Shown: positions 6,595-8,858 of the stretch, one piece after another | How positions within the stretch are numbered: position 1 is the stretch's first letter | Layout of the letters: every line of letters begins with the position of its first letter | Assembly (NCBI GenBank): GCA_012521935.1 | Contig: JAAYLJ010000117.1 | Location: forward strand, 1-8,858 | Source of the DNA: Campylobacteraceae bacterium | GTDB taxonomy: Bacteria > Campylobacterota > Campylobacteria > Campylobacterales > Campylobacteraceae | Reading direction: 5' to 3' | Length of the DNA stretch: 8,858 bases | Translations under genes and position numbers: made by a program | Notes under the pieces: model-generated | Databases searched by the model: none | Seen by the model: only the letters and a program-made list of their open reading frames with translations | What the model was told of the DNA's origin: nothing

Positions 6595-7565
6595 CTTTTA
6601 AACCTATGCATTGAAGAGCAGTGTAAGCTTCCATTTTGTCTTATGAAAACCTTTGCATCTACTCCAACTACATTTAAATTTGGAACTGTTTTTTGAAGTA
6701 AGCTAAGAGCCAATTCATCCTCTTTTGCCCCATATGTTGGCACTATCAAAGCCCCATTTACAAAAAGAAAGTTTATATATGTTGCTGGCAATCTTTTATC
6801 CTCAAAGAGAACTTCACTAGGAAGCGGGAGTTTTAAAAGCTTAAAAGGCAAAGCCTTAAGTTCATTTTCAAGCTTTTTTAACCCTTCATAATGAATATCA
6901 TCTTTATTGCACATTTGATAAACAATGGTATTTTTATTTATAAATCTTGCTAAAGTGTCTATGTGAGCATCTGTATCATCTCCCATTAAATGCCCATTTT
7001 CTAGCCAAAACAGTTTTTTTAACCCAAATAAAGAGGTGAGTTTTTTCTCGATCTCATCTTTAGTAAAAGAGCTATTTCTATTTTGGTTTAGAAGGCATTT
7101 TGAAGTTGTAAGAAGATAGCCATCTCCATTACTATCAATACTTCCACCCTCAAGGATAAATTCAACTCTTTTGCATCTTCCTTTTAAAAAACCCTTCTCA
7201 TGCAAAAATGAGACTATCTTGTCATCTTTGCTGCTTTGAAACTTATCGCCCCAAGCGTTGAATTTAAAATCATACGAAAAAAGCCCACCTTCATCTACTG
7301 CGTCAATTGGCCCATAATCCCTAATCCAAGTATCATCATAATCTGCTTTTAAAAATTCAATATTTTTAACGCCTTCAAGCAGAGCTTTTGCCTCTTTTAA
7401 CTCTTTGCAAAGAAGAATAACTTTTTGAAATTTTGAGATAGTTTTTATGAAATCTTTAAAGGCAAAAAGAGCTTCATTTAAATATGGACTCCAATCACTA
7501 CCTTTAAAAGGAAGGGCTATCAATGTGCTCTCTTGCTCCTCCCACTGCGCTGGTAATCTAAGCAT
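6591..7565 (-). CDS. aguA: Agmatine deiminase
   Basis: This 324-residue enzyme of the peptidyl-arginine deiminase-like (PAD_porph) family converts agmatine to N-carbamoylputrescine and ammonia in the cytoplasm. The family landmarks are present in order: PAQWEEQESTLIALP near the N-terminus, DDTWIRDYGP (77-86), LEGGSID (138-144), GDDTDAHIDTLARF (195-208, with H201) and the catalytic cysteine C316 in GSLHCSSMH. It is slightly short for agmatine deiminases but close to the Campylobacterota form (H. pylori HP0049, about 330). The start is ATG 7565, with AAGGA about six bases upstream and a near-perfect promoter just beyond. It is the first gene of the operon; its stop overlaps the CDF start by four bases. 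AguB two genes downstream makes the agmatine-to-putrescine route complete, although no arginine decarboxylase is in the window. Confidence 0.95.
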   Translation of the reverse strand: MLRLPAQWEEQESTLIALPFKGSDWSPYLNEALFAFKDFIKTISKFQKVILLCKELKEAKALLEGVKNIEFLKADYDDTWIRDYGPIDAVDEGGLFSYDFKFNAWGDKFQSSKDDKIVSFLHEKGFLKGRCKRVEFILEGGSIDSNGDGYLLTTSKCLLNQNRNSSFTKDEIEKKLTSLFGLKKLFWLENGHLMGDDTDAHIDTLARFINKNTIVYQMCNKDDIHYEGLKKLENELKALPFKLLKLPLPSEVLFEDKRLPATYINFLFVNGALIVPTYGAKEDELALSLLQKTVPNLNVVGVDAKVFIRQNGSLHCSSMHRFKR

Positions 7566-7588
7566 AAAAATCCTTACAATAAAATGTG

Positions 7589-7617
7589 ATTTTAACTTAG
7601 CAAGATGTTTTTGTCAA
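7589..7617 (-). promoter_or_regulatory. Sigma-70-type promoter of the aguA operon
   Basis: On the minus strand an exact TTGACA (7617-7612) and TAAAAT (7594-7589) are separated by 17 bases, an ideal housekeeping promoter. Transcription would begin near 7582, giving a leader under 20 bases that contains the AAGGA ribosome binding site. The strong -35 is unusual for this phylum and suggests high or constitutive expression. Confidence 0.7.
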
Positions 7618-7633
7618 ACATTCTTAGCTTTTG

Positions 7634-7665
7634 TGCTACAATCAAAAATAGTGCATTTAAGGGGG
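7634..7665 (+). promoter_or_regulatory. Extended -10 promoter and strong ribosome binding site of the kinase gene
   Basis: TGC followed by TACAAT at 7634-7642 is an extended -10 element. A TTGTCA at 7611-7616 could act as a weak -35, but at 20 bases it is too distant to be ideal. AAGGGGG at 7659-7665 is a strong ribosome binding site five bases before TTG 7671. Both place the true start at TTG 7671 rather than at the in-frame ATG 7605, which lies upstream of the -10. Confidence 0.55.
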
Positions 7666-7670
7666 CTTTT

Positions 7671-8858
7671 TTGTTAAGATTTTTAAAAAGTTCAAGCATT
7701 GGGCAAAGCACAATATTAGTCATAATCTTTGCAGCTATTTTTGCTATGACTTCCGCTTTTGTGGTGATTTATAGTGAAAAAAAAGAGATGGATAGACAAA
7801 TTTTAGATATGAAAAAAAGCTACTCTAAGGCTGAAGAGGAGAAGCTATTTCTTTTAAATAGTAGAGTCATTAAAGTAATGGAGCTTTTAGTAAATGATAA
7901 GCTTGTAGAAAAAGAGTTAAATTTAATAATTAATGCAGCACTTAAGAGCAAAAATAGTTTTATTTTCATTTTAAATGAAGATAAAAAGTTTTTATACAAC
8001 TCTTCTAGCTTAAATGAAGATGATCTTTTAGAAAAAATTTCTAACAGTAAAAAAGAGGGGTTTTTAAAGTTAAATTTCAAAGATCAGCAAGCTACTATAT
8101 ATGTGAGTTTTTTAAATGATTATATGATTGGTGTGGGGAGTTTTTTAAAAGATTTAGATAGTTTAGTTGCAAATAAAAAAGAGGAGTCTCATAAAAAAAT
8201 AACAGCTTTCATACTGAAAATTTCCACCTTAACGCTTGTTTTGTACTTAGTTGGGATTTTAAAATATAGATACCTTACAAAAGAGATTTCTAAAGATTTA
8301 AAACTTTTAGACAATTCATTTAAAGACGCTCCAAAAAGTTACGATTTCATAGATGAGAAGCTACTAAGTTTTGAAGAGTTTAAAGAGATATCTTTGCATG
8401 CAAATAAGATGATCGCTAAAATTAGAGAGAAAAATAGGGATTTAACACTTTTAAATACAAATTTAGAAAAAATGGTAGAGGAGAAAACTAGCGAACTAAA
8501 AGAGTCAAATAGATACACTAAAGAGCTTTTAAAACAGCAAGATCACTTTGTAAATAATGCAATACATGAGATAAATACTCCACTTTCAATCATGCTTACA
8601 AACATAGAATTACACAATTTAAAAATGCCAAAATCTCCCTATTTGACTAAGATTGAAGCAGCAGTTAAGGTACTTGAGAATATTTATGAGGATTTAGGTT
8701 ACATTGTAAAAAAACAAAGAACTTCTTATCCAAAAGAGTTTTTTGATATGAGTGAGTTTTTAACTCAAAGAGTTGCTTACTTTCATGATGTGGCTGAGGG
8801 GAATGATTTAACTTTTAAAGCTAAAATTAAGCCAAATATAAAGATATATTTTAGCCCA
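7671..8858 (+). CDS. Membrane sensor histidine kinase with Cache-like sensor, 3' truncated by window end
   Basis: The open frame runs from TTG 7671 to the last base without a stop, giving 396 codons of an incomplete gene. The visible part is a two-component sensor kinase. Transmembrane helix 1 lies near residues 13-34 and helix 2 near 178-196. Between them is a periplasmic domain of about 140 residues: a long amphipathic helix (KKSYSKAEEEKLFLLNSRV), then strand-like FIFILNEDKKFLY and a YMIGVGSFLKDLDSL ending. That pattern resembles single Cache (sCache) sensors, so a small extracellular ligand is likely. A coiled-coil linker (about 240-290) leads to a HisKA dimerisation domain with phosphoacceptor H299 in AIHEINTPLS. 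The HATPase domain (N, G1 and G2 boxes) must lie beyond the window. It is transcribed divergently from the aguA operon; no response regulator is seen. Histidine kinase identity is firm; the Cache call is inference. Confidence 0.85.
   Translation, partial: MLRFLKSSSIGQSTILVIIFAAIFAMTSAFVVIYSEKKEMDRQILDMKKSYSKAEEEKLFLLNSRVIKVMELLVNDKLVEKELNLIINAALKSKNSFIFILNEDKKFLYNSSSLNEDDLLEKISNSKKEGFLKLNFKDQQATIYVSFLNDYMIGVGSFLKDLDSLVANKKEESHKKITAFILKISTLTLVLYLVGILKYRYLTKEISKDLKLLDNSFKDAPKSYDFIDEKLLSFEEFKEISLHANKMIAKIREKNRDLTLLNTNLEKMVEEKTSELKESNRYTKELLKQQDHFVNNAIHEINTPLSIMLTNIELHNLKMPKSPYLTKIEAAVKVLENIYEDLGYIVKKQRTSYPKEFFDMSEFLTQRVAYFHDVAEGNDLTFKAKIKPNIKIYFSP

Noticed and set aside
7661..7665. Five-G run ahead of the kinase as a phase-variable tract
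   Set aside because: It is too short for the G8-G12 tracts that vary in Campylobacter and is fully explained as a ribosome binding site.
7447..7677. Plus-strand open frame of 76 codons crossing the aguA start and the divergent promoters
   Set aside because: It runs antisense through aguA and across two promoter regions, with no homology that I recognise.
7820..8080. Minus-strand open frame of 86 codons within the kinase gene
   Set aside because: It is antisense to the continuous sensor-domain reading frame and shows only the Phe/Ser/Leu bias typical of the reverse of Lys/Glu/Asn-rich coding DNA.

Overview
The window is an AT-rich, tightly packed stretch of bacterial chromosome, most likely from the Campylobacterota (the former Epsilonproteobacteria). 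Three things point there: the close Csd3/Pgp3-type peptidase, the PgbA N-terminal-domain protein, which I know only from this phylum, and the gene order. From memory, yihY-glcD-pgbA-like next to a divergent M23 peptidase matches Campylobacter jejuni Cj1212c-Cj1215 and resembles the Helicobacter pylori HP0506-HP0509 area. Likewise aguB-CDF-aguA matches Cj0947c-Cj0949c. The genus cannot be fixed from this sequence alone.

Layout. (1) Bases 5-2914 hold a minus-strand operon: a secreted PgbA-N protein, then a GlcD-type FAD oxidase, then a six-helix YihY membrane protein, with junctions of 1 nt gap or 1 nt overlap. (2) A 125-base divergent promoter region (2915-3039) separates it from a plus-strand pair, a periplasmic M23 peptidase and a Nudix hydrolase (3040-4812). 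(3) These converge, with one base between stop codons, on a second minus-strand operon (4814-7565): agmatine deiminase, a CDF metal exporter and N-carbamoylputrescine amidase. (4) A second divergent promoter region (7566-7670) leads to a plus-strand membrane sensor histidine kinase (7671-8858), cut off by the window end before its ATP-binding domain.

Function. AguA and AguB together turn agmatine into putrescine, a precursor for polyamines; the CDF exporter is translationally coupled between them. The M23 peptidase probably trims peptidoglycan peptides and affects cell shape. The GlcD protein feeds electrons from a 2-hydroxyacid, substrate unknown, to a partner not present here. The kinase has a probable Cache-like periplasmic sensor and no response regulator in view.

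No stretch over 300 bases lacks a gene. I see no tRNA, rRNA, CRISPR array, insertion sequence, prophage, long repeat or convincing intrinsic terminator. I did not find a clearly new system. The most unusual details are a charge-swapped Nudix box, a CDF exporter lacking the histidines of metal site B, and its place inside the putrescine operon.
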